From assembly GCF_000612725.1 (NCBI RefSeq), contig NZ_HG964453.1, positions 207,010-271,009 on the forward strand: 64,000 nucleotides of DNA, read 5' to 3'. The translations under genes were made by a program, and so were the position numbers. This DNA comes from Mycolicibacterium austroafricanum. Lineage in GTDB: Bacteria > Actinomycetota > Actinomycetes > Mycobacteriales > Mycobacteriaceae. Position 1 is the first letter of the stretch; the number at the start of each line of letters is the position of its first letter. Below are positions 46,370 to 56,432 of the stretch, one piece after another. Under the pieces are notes generated by a model, which had not been told where the DNA came from, searched no databases, and saw only the letters and a program-made list of their open reading frames with translations.

Positions 46370-47071
46370 TCAGGTGTTCCGGCCGCCGTTGACGCCGAGG
46401 ATCTGCCCGGTGATGTAGCCGGCCTCCTCGGAGATGAAGAACGCGCAGGCGGCGGCGATGTCCTCGGGACGTCCCATGCGTCGGACTGGTGTCTGCTGGA
46501 TCTGCTTGTCGGTGTCGCCGAGGAAGCCGCGTTGCTCGGCCTTGCGCAGCATCGGGGTGTCGATGAAACCGGGTGGCACGGCGTTGACGGTGATCCCGTT
46601 CGGGCCGTACTCGAGAGCCAGCGATTTCGTCAGCCCGTTGACGGCCGACTTCGCGGCGACGTAGGGCGACATGTACGGCTGGCCGGAGTGCGTGCTCGAC
46701 GACGAGATGTTGACGATGCGTCCCCAGCCCGCCTCGATCATGTCGGGCAGCACCGCCTGGGTGCAGTGGAAGACTCCGTTGAGGTTGACGTCGACGACTT
46801 TCTGCCATTCGTCGAAGGACAGGTCCAGGAACTTCTTGAAGCGGTCCAGCCCGGCCGCATTCACCAGCACCGTCACCGGTCCCAGTTCGGCGTGGATCTC
46901 GCTCAGTACGGCGTCCACGGCGGCCCGGTCCGTCACGTCGGCGGCGTAGGAGTACTTCTCGTCGCCGGGATTGAGGTCGATCGTCGCCACGCGCATACCG
47001 TCGGCGCGCAGCCGTTCCGCTATCGCGGCACCGATACCGGACGCGCCACCGGTCACTACCGCGTTCTTCAC
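46370..47071 (-). CDS. SDR family oxidoreductase
   Basis: 233 residues from the GTG at 47071. AVVTGGASGIGAAIAERL, NLNGVFHCTQ, NISSSSTHSG, YVAAKSAVNGLTKSL and ITGQILGVNGGRNT. It is very like the SDR at 18528-19274 (same SSSS and VNGG features). First gene of the SDR-SDR-ferredoxin-P450 operon. Its upstream region contains a GAGAAY-type palindrome shared with the divergent aldehyde dehydrogenase-mce operon. Confidence 0.92.
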   Translation of the reverse strand: MKNAVVTGGASGIGAAIAERLRADGMRVATIDLNPGDEKYSYAADVTDRAAVDAVLSEIHAELGPVTVLVNAAGLDRFKKFLDLSFDEWQKVVDVNLNGVFHCTQAVLPDMIEAGWGRIVNISSSSTHSGQPYMSPYVAAKSAVNGLTKSLALEYGPNGITVNAVPPGFIDTPMLRKAEQRGFLGDTDKQIQQTPVRRMGRPEDIAAACAFFISEEAGYITGQILGVNGGRNT

Positions 47072-47122
47072 AGGCAGACTCCGCCCGTCTCGTTATTCAA
47101 CAAGAACCGTCCTTCCGATTAT

Positions 47123-47137
47123 GAGAACCGTACTCTC
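47123..47137. promoter_or_regulatory. Palindrome GAGAAC-CGT-ACTCTC (GAGAAY-type site)
   Basis: Four outer arm pairs match. It lies directly upstream of CATAAT (47122-47117 on the minus strand), a plausible -10 for the SDR-ferredoxin-P450 operon, so a bound protein would block that promoter. Confidence 0.55.
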
Positions 47138-47249
47138 GCATCATGCAGGATCGCAAGACAAGAGACCTGTCGTGTTCGCACCGGTGAGACGTTTGACGGT
47201 GGATTGTCCCACCTTCTATTGCAGGCAGTCGCGGCTTCTTCTCATTTCC

Positions 47250-47277
47250 TTGAGTTCTCATCCAGCGAATGTATGAT
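47250..47277 (+). promoter_or_regulatory. Probable promoter of the aldehyde dehydrogenase-mce operon
   Basis: TTGAGT at 47250-47255 and TATGAT at 47272-47277 with a 16-base spacer, about 75 bases before the ATG at 47354. Confidence 0.5.
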
Positions 47278-47288
47278 TCGCCGGTGAT

Positions 47289-47303
47289 GAGAATGCAGTT
47301 TCC
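47289..47303. promoter_or_regulatory. GAGAAT-GCA-GTTTCC (GAGAAY-type site)
   Basis: A slightly weaker copy of the recurrent palindrome starting about five bases after the expected transcription start of the aldehyde dehydrogenase-mce operon, a typical position for repression. Confidence 0.45.
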
Positions 47304-47353
47304 ATCACATATGCCCACATCACGCCTGTGGCGACGGTTCTGCGAGGAGGAAG

Positions 47354-48864
<1,511 letters not shown>

Positions 48865-48868
<4 letters not shown>

Positions 48869-50073
48869 GCAAGCCGCTCGACGGGATCCGCGTCCTCGAG
48901 GTCGCGATGTACGGCTTCGTTCCGTCGGCGGGCGCAGTGCTCGCCGAGTGGGGCGCCGACGTCATCAAGGTCGAGCACGCCGTCACCGGGGACCCGCAGC
49001 GCGGGCTGCGCCAGACCGGCCTGCTGCGTGTCGAGGGAGACCCGAACCCGAACATCGAGCACGCCAACCGCCTCAAGCGCAGCATCGGCCTGGACATGTC
49101 GGTGCCCGAGGGCAAAGAGGTGTTGTTGGAGCTGGCCCGCCGCGCCGACGTCTTCCTGACCAGCTTCCTGCCGGGCCACCGGCAGAAGTTCGGCATCGAT
49201 GTCGACGACATCCGCGCGGTCAACCCGAAGATCGTCTACGCGCGCGGCAGCGCGTTGGGGCCCCGCGGTGAGGAGTCGGTCAAGGGCGGTTACGACATGA
49301 CCGCGTTCTGGTGCCGGGCCGGCACCGCCGCCACCATCACCCCGCCGGGCACCCCCGGCATGGTCGGTCCGCCCGGACCGGCCTACGGCGACACGATCTC
49401 CGGCACCAACCTCGCCGGAGGTATCGCCGCAGCGCTGCTCAAGAGGGAACGCACGGGGGAGCCGTCGATCGTCGACGTATCGCTGCTGGGCAGCGGGCTG
49501 TGGGCGCTGGGCCACACGGTGGCGCTGACCAACCACCTCCACGAGCGGATGGAAGCCTTCCCGCCGGGAGTGCACGGCTCACCGATCAATCCGTTGGTCG
49601 GCCTCTATCCGACCGCCGACGATCGCTACATCTCTTTCGTGATGATGCAGCCGACCAAATTCTGGGCCGATGTGTGCAAGCACATGGATCTCGACGAACT
49701 GGCCGACGACCCGCGGTTCGCCACCGCCGAATCGTTCGCAGAGAACACCGCGGACGCGGCAGAGATCCTCAAGGAGGCGATGAGCAAGCGCACGCTGGTC
49801 GAGTGGAGCGAGCGGTTCGCCACCCTGGCCGGGCCGTGGGCGCCGGTGCAGGACACCCTGCAGGCGGCCGACGACGCGCAGGTCCGCGCCAACGAATACC
49901 TGGTTCAGGCAGGCGAACTCGAGCTCGTGGCCAACCCGGTACAGTTCGATGTCGCCGCTCCGACGTCGGGTCCGGCGCCCGGCTTCGCCGAGCAGACCGA
50001 CGACATCCTGGTCGAACTCGGCCTGGACTGGGACCGCATCATCGAGCTCAAGACTGCCGGCGCCGTCACCTGA
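48865..50073 (+). CDS. CaiB/BaiF family CoA-transferase
   Basis: 402 residues, class III (formyl-CoA transferase-like). PLDGIRVLEVAMYGFVPSAG, LAEWGADVIKVEHAVTGD, RLKRSIGLDMSVPEGKEVL, and the internal VGPPGPAYGDTISGT with the aspartate expected to form the acyl-enzyme. It moves CoA from a donor thioester to a carboxylate, activating it for beta-oxidation or aldol cleavage. ATGA overlap with the aldehyde dehydrogenase gene. Confidence 0.94.
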
Positions 50074-50102
50074 CCGCCCGCGTTCCGATCCTGGAGATAC
50101 CC

Positions 50103-51296
50103 ATGCCCTACGTCGCGTCCGTCGGCACCTACCTGCCGTGCTGGGGTACGTCCCTGCACCGGGTGGCCGGCGATGACGAGGACGTCGTCACGATGGCCGT
50201 CGAGGCCGGCCGGGCGGCGTTGACGGCGGGCGGGGCAGTGGAGCGCGTGGTGCTGGTCAGCCGTGACCTGCCGCTGTTGGAAAGCAGCAACGCGGCAGTG
50301 CTTCTGGCCGGACTCGGGCTGGACCCCGAATTGGAGGTCGACGAACGGCTCGGTGGGGCACCGGCCACCGTCGACGCCGTCAGCTCGGCCCGGCCGCGCA
50401 CCCTGATCATCGGCGCCGACCTTGCGCCTGCCGGTGCGGCCGCCATCGTGACGGCCGAGAACGGGCTTCAGGTGCGGACCGCCGCGCGGGTCGCGCGCAG
50501 CCTGCCGGTGCGGACCCGCAAGGCCACCGGCGACGTACACGACTACGGCGATCCTCGGCTGCTGCACGAACGCGGCTTGATCGCCTCGCTGGCCGCCGCA
50601 TGGCTGGACACCCCGGTGGCGGTGGCCGGGGTCGACCATCAGCGGGCGATCGAACTGTGTCTGGCAGATCCGCCGGCCCTGCCCACGTCGGGTGCGAGCG
50701 CGAGTCTGTTCGCCCTGGCGGCACTGGCTGAGCAGGGCAGAACCGGTCCGCTCGTGGCCGCTGAGCAGGCCCTGCTGTCCGGGGTGAGTGTCGGCGGAGG
50801 TGGTGCGCAGGTCCACCGCAGGGAGCCGGACCCGCGCCCGGTTCCCGACGGCACCTTCGCCGGCGATGTGGAAATCCCGATCTCACTGGCCGCCTACGAG
50901 CGGGCCTTCGAGGCGAAGGTTCGTTGGGAAGCAGGACAATTCGGCGACTCGGAGGAGCTGGACTTCCCGCCGCGTTACCGGGTGGGCTCCGACGGCGCAC
51001 TGGCCACCGATTACGAGCTCGTTCCGTTGCCACGAACCGGCACGGTGTACACCGAGACGACCGTGCACATCCCGGTCCCCGGGCTGCGCACGCCGTATTC
51101 GCTGGTGATCGTCGAACTCGACGGGGTCGGGGTCCGGGCGCTGGTCAAGGTCACCGGGGTGGCGCCGGGCACCGTCGACATCGGTGATCGCGGGCGGCTG
51201 GTGCTGCGTCGCGTCGCGGTCCGGTCCGGGGTGCCGGACTACGGCTATGCGTTCGAACCCGACCCGGCGCAGTCCGGAGTCAGGGGGGCTGCGTGA
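50103..51296 (+). CDS. HMG-CoA-synthase-like/OB-fold protein without zinc cysteines
   Basis: 397 residues. The N-terminal two thirds look like a reduced thiolase/ketoacyl-synthase fold (YVASVGTYLPCWG, AVEAGRAALTAGG, TLIIGADLAPAGAAAI), and the C-terminal third like a DUF35 OB-fold (GTVYTETTVHIPVPGLR then TPYSLVIVELDG, VTGVAPGTVDIGDRGRL). The zinc-ribbon segment that normally precedes the OB-fold reads EELDFPPRYRVGSD, keeping FPPR but with no cysteine. It directly precedes a thiolase with a GTGA overlap, mirroring DUF35-Ltp pairs. It is probably the accessory subunit of that thiolase. ATG at 50103. Confidence 0.78.
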   Translation: MPYVASVGTYLPCWGTSLHRVAGDDEDVVTMAVEAGRAALTAGGAVERVVLVSRDLPLLESSNAAVLLAGLGLDPELEVDERLGGAPATVDAVSSARPRTLIIGADLAPAGAAAIVTAENGLQVRTAARVARSLPVRTRKATGDVHDYGDPRLLHERGLIASLAAAWLDTPVAVAGVDHQRAIELCLADPPALPTSGASASLFALAALAEQGRTGPLVAAEQALLSGVSVGGGGAQVHRREPDPRPVPDGTFAGDVEIPISLAAYERAFEAKVRWEAGQFGDSEELDFPPRYRVGSDGALATDYELVPLPRTGTVYTETTVHIPVPGLRTPYSLVIVELDGVGVRALVKVTGVAPGTVDIGDRGRLVLRRVAVRSGVPDYGYAFEPDPAQSGVRGAA

Positions 51297-52456
51297 GAAG
51301 GGTCGCGATCGTGGGAGCCGGCATGACGGCTTTCGGGGAGCACTTCGCGCTCGGCATCAAAGACCTGCTGCCCATGGCCTTCTCCGCGTGTGCGGGCACT
51401 GTCGACAAGGGGCTGTCGAAGACGGACCTGCAGGCGGCGTGGTTCGGTGCGATGGGCACCGCGGACGGCTTCCCTTCGGGGATCCTGGCCGACACGCTCG
51501 GCCTGCCCGAGCTGCCTGTGACACGCGTCGAGAATTCCTGCGCAACGGGGCATGACGCGATCCGCAATGCGTTGTTCGGGATCGCGTCGGGGGCGTTCGA
51601 CGTGGCTCTGGTGATGGGTGCGGACAAGCTCCGCGACACCACCTCTGCGGAGATGCTGTGGGAATGGGAAGCCATGGCACGCGACATGGCCTGGGATTAC
51701 CCGCTCGGTCTGGTGGCTCCGGCAGGATTCGCCTTACATGTTCGCCGATATCTCCACGAATCTCCGGCAACTGAAGAACACTTAGCTATGGTGGCGGTCA
51801 AGAACCATCGCCACGGCGTCAACAACCCCAAGGCGCGGTTGCGCTTCGAGATCACGATGGAGCAGGCCCTGAACGCACCTACGGTGGTGACCCCGTTCCG
51901 GTTGTACGACTGCGCGCCGCAGAGTGATGGTGCCGCTGCGCTGGTGATCGCCGCCGACGACGTCGTCGACCGATTTACCGATCGGCCCGTGTGGATCACC
52001 GGCGTCGGGCTCGGGTTGGATTCGGTGATGCACCAGCACAAGCCGGACCTGACCACGTTCCCGGCCACCACCAGGGCTGCCAGCCAGGCGTTCGCGATGG
52101 CGGGCAGGACGCCCGCGGACGTGGATGTCGCCGAGGTACACGACTTTCTGACCGGGATCGAGTTGATGAGCTACGAGGATCTCGGCTTCGCCGAAAGGCT
52201 GGGTGGCTACAAACTTCTGGAGGCCGAGGTGACGAGCGTCGGCGGTGCGCTGCCGGTCAATCCCAGCGGCGGTCTCAAGGCCAAGGGGCATCCGCCGGGC
52301 GCCACCGGTGTCGCTCAGTGCGTCGAGCTTTTCGCCCAACTGCGCGGGGAAGCGGTCAATCAGGTCGACGGCGCCCGGATCGGCCTGGCGCACAACATCG
52401 GCGGTCCGACGGCCGTTTCTGCGGTGACGATCTTGGAGGGCCCCCGTGGCAAGTAA
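51293..52456 (+). CDS. Thiolase family protein (Ltp/SCP2-type)
   Basis: 387 residues from the GTG overlapping the previous stop. Nucleophile region RVENSCATGHDAI with C83, YDCAPQSDGAAALV, AEVHDFLTGIELMSYEDLG and the C-terminal GGLKAKGHPPGATGVAQ. Unlike the Ltp-type fusion at 29133, the nucleophilic cysteine is present, so true thiolytic or condensing activity is possible. Paired with the OB-fold protein upstream. Its stop codon lies inside the yrbEA gene (11-bp overlap), linking catabolic and transport genes in one transcript. Confidence 0.92.
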   Translation: MRRVAIVGAGMTAFGEHFALGIKDLLPMAFSACAGTVDKGLSKTDLQAAWFGAMGTADGFPSGILADTLGLPELPVTRVENSCATGHDAIRNALFGIASGAFDVALVMGADKLRDTTSAEMLWEWEAMARDMAWDYPLGLVAPAGFALHVRRYLHESPATEEHLAMVAVKNHRHGVNNPKARLRFEITMEQALNAPTVVTPFRLYDCAPQSDGAAALVIAADDVVDRFTDRPVWITGVGLGLDSVMHQHKPDLTTFPATTRAASQAFAMAGRTPADVDVAEVHDFLTGIELMSYEDLGFAERLGGYKLLEAEVTSVGGALPVNPSGGLKAKGHPPGATGVAQCVELFAQLRGEAVNQVDGARIGLAHNIGGPTAVSAVTILEGPRGK

Positions 52457-53255
52457 GGGACCGGAGCGGTGGACGACCGGCATCGCGTTGCCCAACGGGC
52501 TGTCAGGTGCGATGCAGGCTGTCGGTGGGTTCTTCTCGATGGCGCTGGACGCGGTGCGGTTCGTGTTCGTGCGGCCTTTTCAGTGGCGAGAGTTCCTGGA
52601 GCAGTGTTGGTTTGTGGCGCGGGTGTCGATGGCGCCGACGCTGCTGGTGGCGATTCCGTTCACGGTGCTGGTGTCGTTCACGCTGAACATCCTGCTGCGT
52701 GAGCTGGGCGCTGCGGATCTGTCCGGTGCCGGTGCGGCGTTCGGCGCGGTCACCCAGGTCGGGCCGCTGGTCACGGTGCTGATCGTGGCCGGTGCGGGCG
52801 CGACGGCGATGTGTGCCGATCTGGGGTCGCGCACCATCCGCGAGGAGATCGATGCCATGGAAGTGCTGGGCATCAATCCGGTACAGCGGCTCGTGACACC
52901 CCGGATGCTGGCGGCGGGTCTGGTGGCGTTGCTGCTCAACAGCCTGGTGGTGATCATCGGGATCCTGGGCGGTTACTTCTTCTCGGTCTTCGTCCAGGAC
53001 GTGAACCCGGGCGCGTTCGCCGCGGGCATCACCTTGTTGACCGGAGTGCCCGAGGTCATCATCTCCTGTGTCAAGGCCGCGCTGTTCGGTCTGATCGCAG
53101 GGTTGGTCGCCTGTTATCGGGGATTGACCATCACCGGTGGCGGGGCCAAGGCGGTGGGTAACGCCGTCAACGAGACGGTGGTGTACGCCTTCATGGCGTT
53201 GTTCGTCATCAACGTGGTGGTGACGGCCATCGGCATCCGGATGACGACGGGATAG
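52446..53255 (+). CDS. yrbEA: YrbEA permease subunit of Mce transporter
   Basis: 269 residues, MlaE-like permease with about five hydrophobic segments (SMAPTLLVAIPFTVLVSF, VGPLVTVLIVAGAGATAM, GLVALLLNSLVVIIGILG, AALFGLIAGLVACY, VYAFMALFVINVVVTAIG). The EExxDAMEVLGINP segment in REEIDAMEVLGINPVQRLV is the cytoplasmic coupling motif that contacts the MceG ATPase, which is usually encoded elsewhere. The GTG start at 52446 lies within the thiolase gene end. First of the standard eight mce operon genes. Confidence 0.96.
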   Translation: MASKGPERWTTGIALPNGLSGAMQAVGGFFSMALDAVRFVFVRPFQWREFLEQCWFVARVSMAPTLLVAIPFTVLVSFTLNILLRELGAADLSGAGAAFGAVTQVGPLVTVLIVAGAGATAMCADLGSRTIREEIDAMEVLGINPVQRLVTPRMLAAGLVALLLNSLVVIIGILGGYFFSVFVQDVNPGAFAAGITLLTGVPEVIISCVKAALFGLIAGLVACYRGLTITGGGAKAVGNAVNETVVYAFMALFVINVVVTAIGIRMTTG

Positions 53256-53260
53256 CGGGC

Positions 53261-54118
53261 ATGGGCACCTCAACGCTGCTGCGTCAACGCTTCCCGCGGC
53301 TGGTCGACCATCTGGGTCGGCCGGTGGCTCTGCTGAGCCGGTTGGGCGATCACGTGCTGTTCTACGGCCGCGCGATCGGCGGTGTGCCGCACGCCGCCGT
53401 GCATTTCCGTAAGGAGATCGTCCGGTTGATCGCCGAGATCTCCATGGGGGCGGGCACGTTGGCGATGATCGGCGGCACGGTGGTGATCGTCGGATTCCTG
53501 ACCCTGGCCGCGGGTGGCACATTGGCGATCCAGGGGTACAGCTCGCTGGGCAATATCGGCATCGAGGCGTTGACGGGGTTCCTGGCCGCGTTCATCAACG
53601 TGCGCATCGCCGCACCGGTGGTGGCCGGCATCGGGTTGGCCGCCACATTCGGGGCCGGGGTGACCGCGCAGTTGGGCGCGATGCGGATCAACGAGGAGAT
53701 CGACGCGCTGGAATCGATGGGGATCCGGCCGGTGGAGTATCTGGTCTCCACGCGCATCGTGGCCGGCATGGTGGCGATCGCGCCGCTGTATTCGATCGCA
53801 GTGATCTTGTCGTTCGTGGCGTCGCAGTTCACCACGGTGGTGTTGTTCGGCCAGTCCGGTGGGCTCTACGACCACTATTTCGACACCTTCCTCAACCCGA
53901 TCGACCTGTTGTGGTCGTTCCTGCAGGCGGTGTTGATGGCGATCGCGATCCTGTTGGTGCACACCTACTTCGGTTACTTCGCGACCGGTGGCCCCTCGGG
54001 CGTGGGTGCCGCGGTCGGCAATGCGGTACGCACCTCCCTTGTCGTGGTGGTCTCGGTGACCCTGTTGGTGTCACTGTCGATCTACGGCTCCAACGGCAAC
54101 TTCAACCTGTCAGGCTAG
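53261..54118 (+). CDS. yrbEB: YrbEB permease subunit of Mce transporter
   Basis: 285 residues. Same family as YrbEA, with NEEIDALESMGIRPVEYLV as coupling motif and hydrophobic helices at TLAMIGGTVVIVGFLTLA, AAPVVAGIGLAATFGAGV, AIAPLYSIAVILSFVAS, LLWSFLQAVLMAIAILL and SLVVVVSVTLLVSLSIYG. Together the two YrbE subunits form the inner-membrane permease heterodimer. Begins 5 bp after yrbEA. Confidence 0.96.
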   Translation: MGTSTLLRQRFPRLVDHLGRPVALLSRLGDHVLFYGRAIGGVPHAAVHFRKEIVRLIAEISMGAGTLAMIGGTVVIVGFLTLAAGGTLAIQGYSSLGNIGIEALTGFLAAFINVRIAAPVVAGIGLAATFGAGVTAQLGAMRINEEIDALESMGIRPVEYLVSTRIVAGMVAIAPLYSIAVILSFVASQFTTVVLFGQSGGLYDHYFDTFLNPIDLLWSFLQAVLMAIAILLVHTYFGYFATGGPSGVGAAVGNAVRTSLVVVVSVTLLVSLSIYGSNGNFNLSG

Positions 54119-54126
54119 GGAGGCGA

Positions 54127-55410
54127 GTGAGCAGCAACCTCGGCCCAGGACCGCATCACCGGTCCGAAACGACCAGTGGTGCAACACCTCTGGTGGCGCC
54201 CTTTGGGCGTCATTTCGGCATGTCGAATTTGGCGCGCCCGCTGGCGGGCCTCGGGATGGTGGTGGCGTTGCTGGTGATCTTGGCGGTCTCGATCGGGCTG
54301 TTCGCCGGGAAGTTCACCGAAACGGTTCCGGTGACCGTGATCTCGGACCGCGCCGGTCTGGTGATGAATCCCGACGCCAAGGTCAAGATGCGCGGTGTGC
54401 AGGTCGGCTCCGTCAGGTCGATCCAGTACCGGCCCGACGGCAAGGCCGAGCTGCAGCTGGACTTGGATCCGTCGCAGCTGCATCTCATTCCGTCGAACGT
54501 CAACGTGGACATCGCGTCGTCGACGGTGTTCGGCGCCAAGTTCGTCCAACTCGAAGCGCCGCCGAATCCGACCGGTGAGCTGAAGAAGGGGCAGGTTCTC
54601 GCGGGTGACCACGTCACCGTCGAGATCAACACCGTTTTCCAACAGCTCGTCAATGTGCTGGATGCGGTCGAACCGACGAAGCTGAACGAGACGCTCGGCG
54701 CAATCGCGCAGGCGTTCAACGGCCGAGGCGAGAAGTTCGGCCAGACGCTGTCCGACTTCAATGCACTGCTGGCCGAGATCGAACCCAGCCTGCCGAACCT
54801 GAGTCACGACATCGAAGCCGCCGTACCTGCGCTCACCGCATACGCCGACGCCGGCCCTGACCTCGTCTCGACAATCGAGAACACGACCACGCTGGGTAAC
54901 TCGATCGTCGATGAGCAGGACAACCTGGACGAATTCCTGGTCAGTTCCATCGGTCTCGCCGACCTCGGCAACGAGGTCGTCGGTGGTAACCGTCAGGCGT
55001 TGACCACTGCGTTGGACCTGCTCGTGCCGACCACCGATCTGCTCCACTCCTACCGCAAGTCACTGTGGTGCGGCATCGGCGGTCTGATTCCGTTTGCGAA
55101 ATCGCCACCGCAGTTCTCCGGCATCATCGTGTCGTCCGGCCTGACGCTCGGGGTCGAGCGTTACCGCTACCCGCGGGACCTGCCGAAGGTGGCCGCATCC
55201 AGCGGTGGCCGCGACTACTGTGCGGAACTGGGCCTGCCCGAGATGCCCGCCGAGTTCATCCCCCCGTTGATCGTCGGTGACGTCGGGGCCAACCCTGCGC
55301 AATACGGCAACGCGGGCATTTTGCTGAATTCAGAAGGCTTGAAGAACTGGCTGTTCGGACCTTTGGACGGGCCGCCGCGTAACACCGCACAGATCGGAAT
55401 GCCCGGATGA
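54127..55410 (+). CDS. mceA: Mce family protein A
   Basis: 427 residues from GTG with GGGAGG upstream. A 38-residue cytoplasmic N-terminus, one membrane anchor (LGMVVALLVILAVSIGLF), the MCE domain (VTVISDRAGLVMNPDAKVKM then VGSVRSIQYRPDG), a helical region forming the tube, and a conserved C-terminal ECF-like part ending LKNWLFGPLDGPPRN. MceA-F form a heterohexameric periplasmic channel delivering lipids to the YrbE permease. The Mce class (1-8) cannot be named from this alone. Confidence 0.94.
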   Translation: MSSNLGPGPHHRSETTSGATPLVAPFGRHFGMSNLARPLAGLGMVVALLVILAVSIGLFAGKFTETVPVTVISDRAGLVMNPDAKVKMRGVQVGSVRSIQYRPDGKAELQLDLDPSQLHLIPSNVNVDIASSTVFGAKFVQLEAPPNPTGELKKGQVLAGDHVTVEINTVFQQLVNVLDAVEPTKLNETLGAIAQAFNGRGEKFGQTLSDFNALLAEIEPSLPNLSHDIEAAVPALTAYADAGPDLVSTIENTTTLGNSIVDEQDNLDEFLVSSIGLADLGNEVVGGNRQALTTALDLLVPTTDLLHSYRKSLWCGIGGLIPFAKSPPQFSGIIVSSGLTLGVERYRYPRDLPKVAASSGGRDYCAELGLPEMPAEFIPPLIVGDVGANPAQYGNAGILLNSEGLKNWLFGPLDGPPRNTAQIGMPG

Positions 55411-56432
55411 CGCGGTCGGCTGCGACGCTCGTGAAGTTCACAGCCTTCGGGCTCGTGATGGCTTTGCTGACCGCGTTCCTCTTCCTCGTGTTCAGCGACA
55501 CCAGAACAGGTGCGGCCAATGAGTACACCGCGGTCTTCAAGGACGCGTCCCGCCTGAAGACCGGAGATACCGTGCGTATCGCCGGTATCCGGGTCGGCAC
55601 CGTCAAAGACGTGGAACTGCAGGCCGACCGAAGCGTCCTGGTGACGTTCGACGCCGACCGCAGCACCGTGCTGACGACCGGGACCAACGCCGCGATCCGT
55701 TATCTGAACCTCGTCGGGGACCGCTATCTGGAGTTGGTCGACACCCCCGATTCCACCCAGATCGTGCCCGCGGGCGGACAGATCCCCGCAGACCGGACCG
55801 CTCCCGCACTCGACCTCGACGTGTTGCTCGGCGGCCTCAAGCCGGTTATCCAGGGCCTGAATCCCGAAGACGTGAACGGCCTGACGTCGTCCCTGATCCA
55901 GATCCTGCAGGGTCAGGGGGGAACGCTCGACTCGTTGTTCTCGAAGACATCCTCGTTCAGCAATTCGCTGGCCGACAACAACCAGGTCATCGAAGAGTTG
56001 ATCGTCGATCTGCGTACGGTGCTCGACACGCTGTCCAAGGACGGCGACGAATTCTCCGGAGCGATCGACAAACTCGAGCAACTGGTCAGCGGACTGTCGT
56101 CCGACCGGGATCCCATCGGCACCGCCATCACCGCACTGGACAACGGCACCGCTTCGATTGCGGACCTGCTCAGCCGGGGTCGGGCGCCGTTGGCCAGCAC
56201 CGTCGACGAGATGAACAGGCTTGCGCCGCTTGTCGACAACGACCTCGACCGCTTGGACGCCACGCTTCAGCGTTTGCCGGAGATCTACCGAAAGCTCGCA
56301 CGCGTGGGTTCGTATGGTGCATGGTTCCCCTACTACATCTGCGGTATCGCGTTCCGCGCCAGCGATCTTGAGGGACGCACGGTGGTCTTCCCCTGGATCA
56401 AACAAGAAGAGGGAAGGTGCGTGGACGAATAA
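55407..56432 (+). CDS. mceB: Mce family protein B
   Basis: 341 residues. N-terminal anchor KFTAFGLVMALLTAFLFLVF, MCE domain (YTAVFKDASRLKTGDTVRI, AGIRVGTVKDVELQADR) and a helical domain rich in Asp/Leu heptads (NQVIEELIVDLRTVLDTLSK). The C-terminus FPYYICGIAFR is typical of MceB. ATGA overlap with mceA. Confidence 0.94.
   Translation: MTRSAATLVKFTAFGLVMALLTAFLFLVFSDTRTGAANEYTAVFKDASRLKTGDTVRIAGIRVGTVKDVELQADRSVLVTFDADRSTVLTTGTNAAIRYLNLVGDRYLELVDTPDSTQIVPAGGQIPADRTAPALDLDVLLGGLKPVIQGLNPEDVNGLTSSLIQILQGQGGTLDSLFSKTSSFSNSLADNNQVIEELIVDLRTVLDTLSKDGDEFSGAIDKLEQLVSGLSSDRDPIGTAITALDNGTASIADLLSRGRAPLASTVDEMNRLAPLVDNDLDRLDATLQRLPEIYRKLARVGSYGAWFPYYICGIAFRASDLEGRTVVFPWIKQEEGRCVDE

Noticed and set aside
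22383..47303. GAGAAY sites as KstR or KstR2 boxes
   Set aside because: The half-site and spacing do not fit the KstR consensus TnnAACnnGTTnnA or the KstR2-type motif as I know them; another regulator is more likely.
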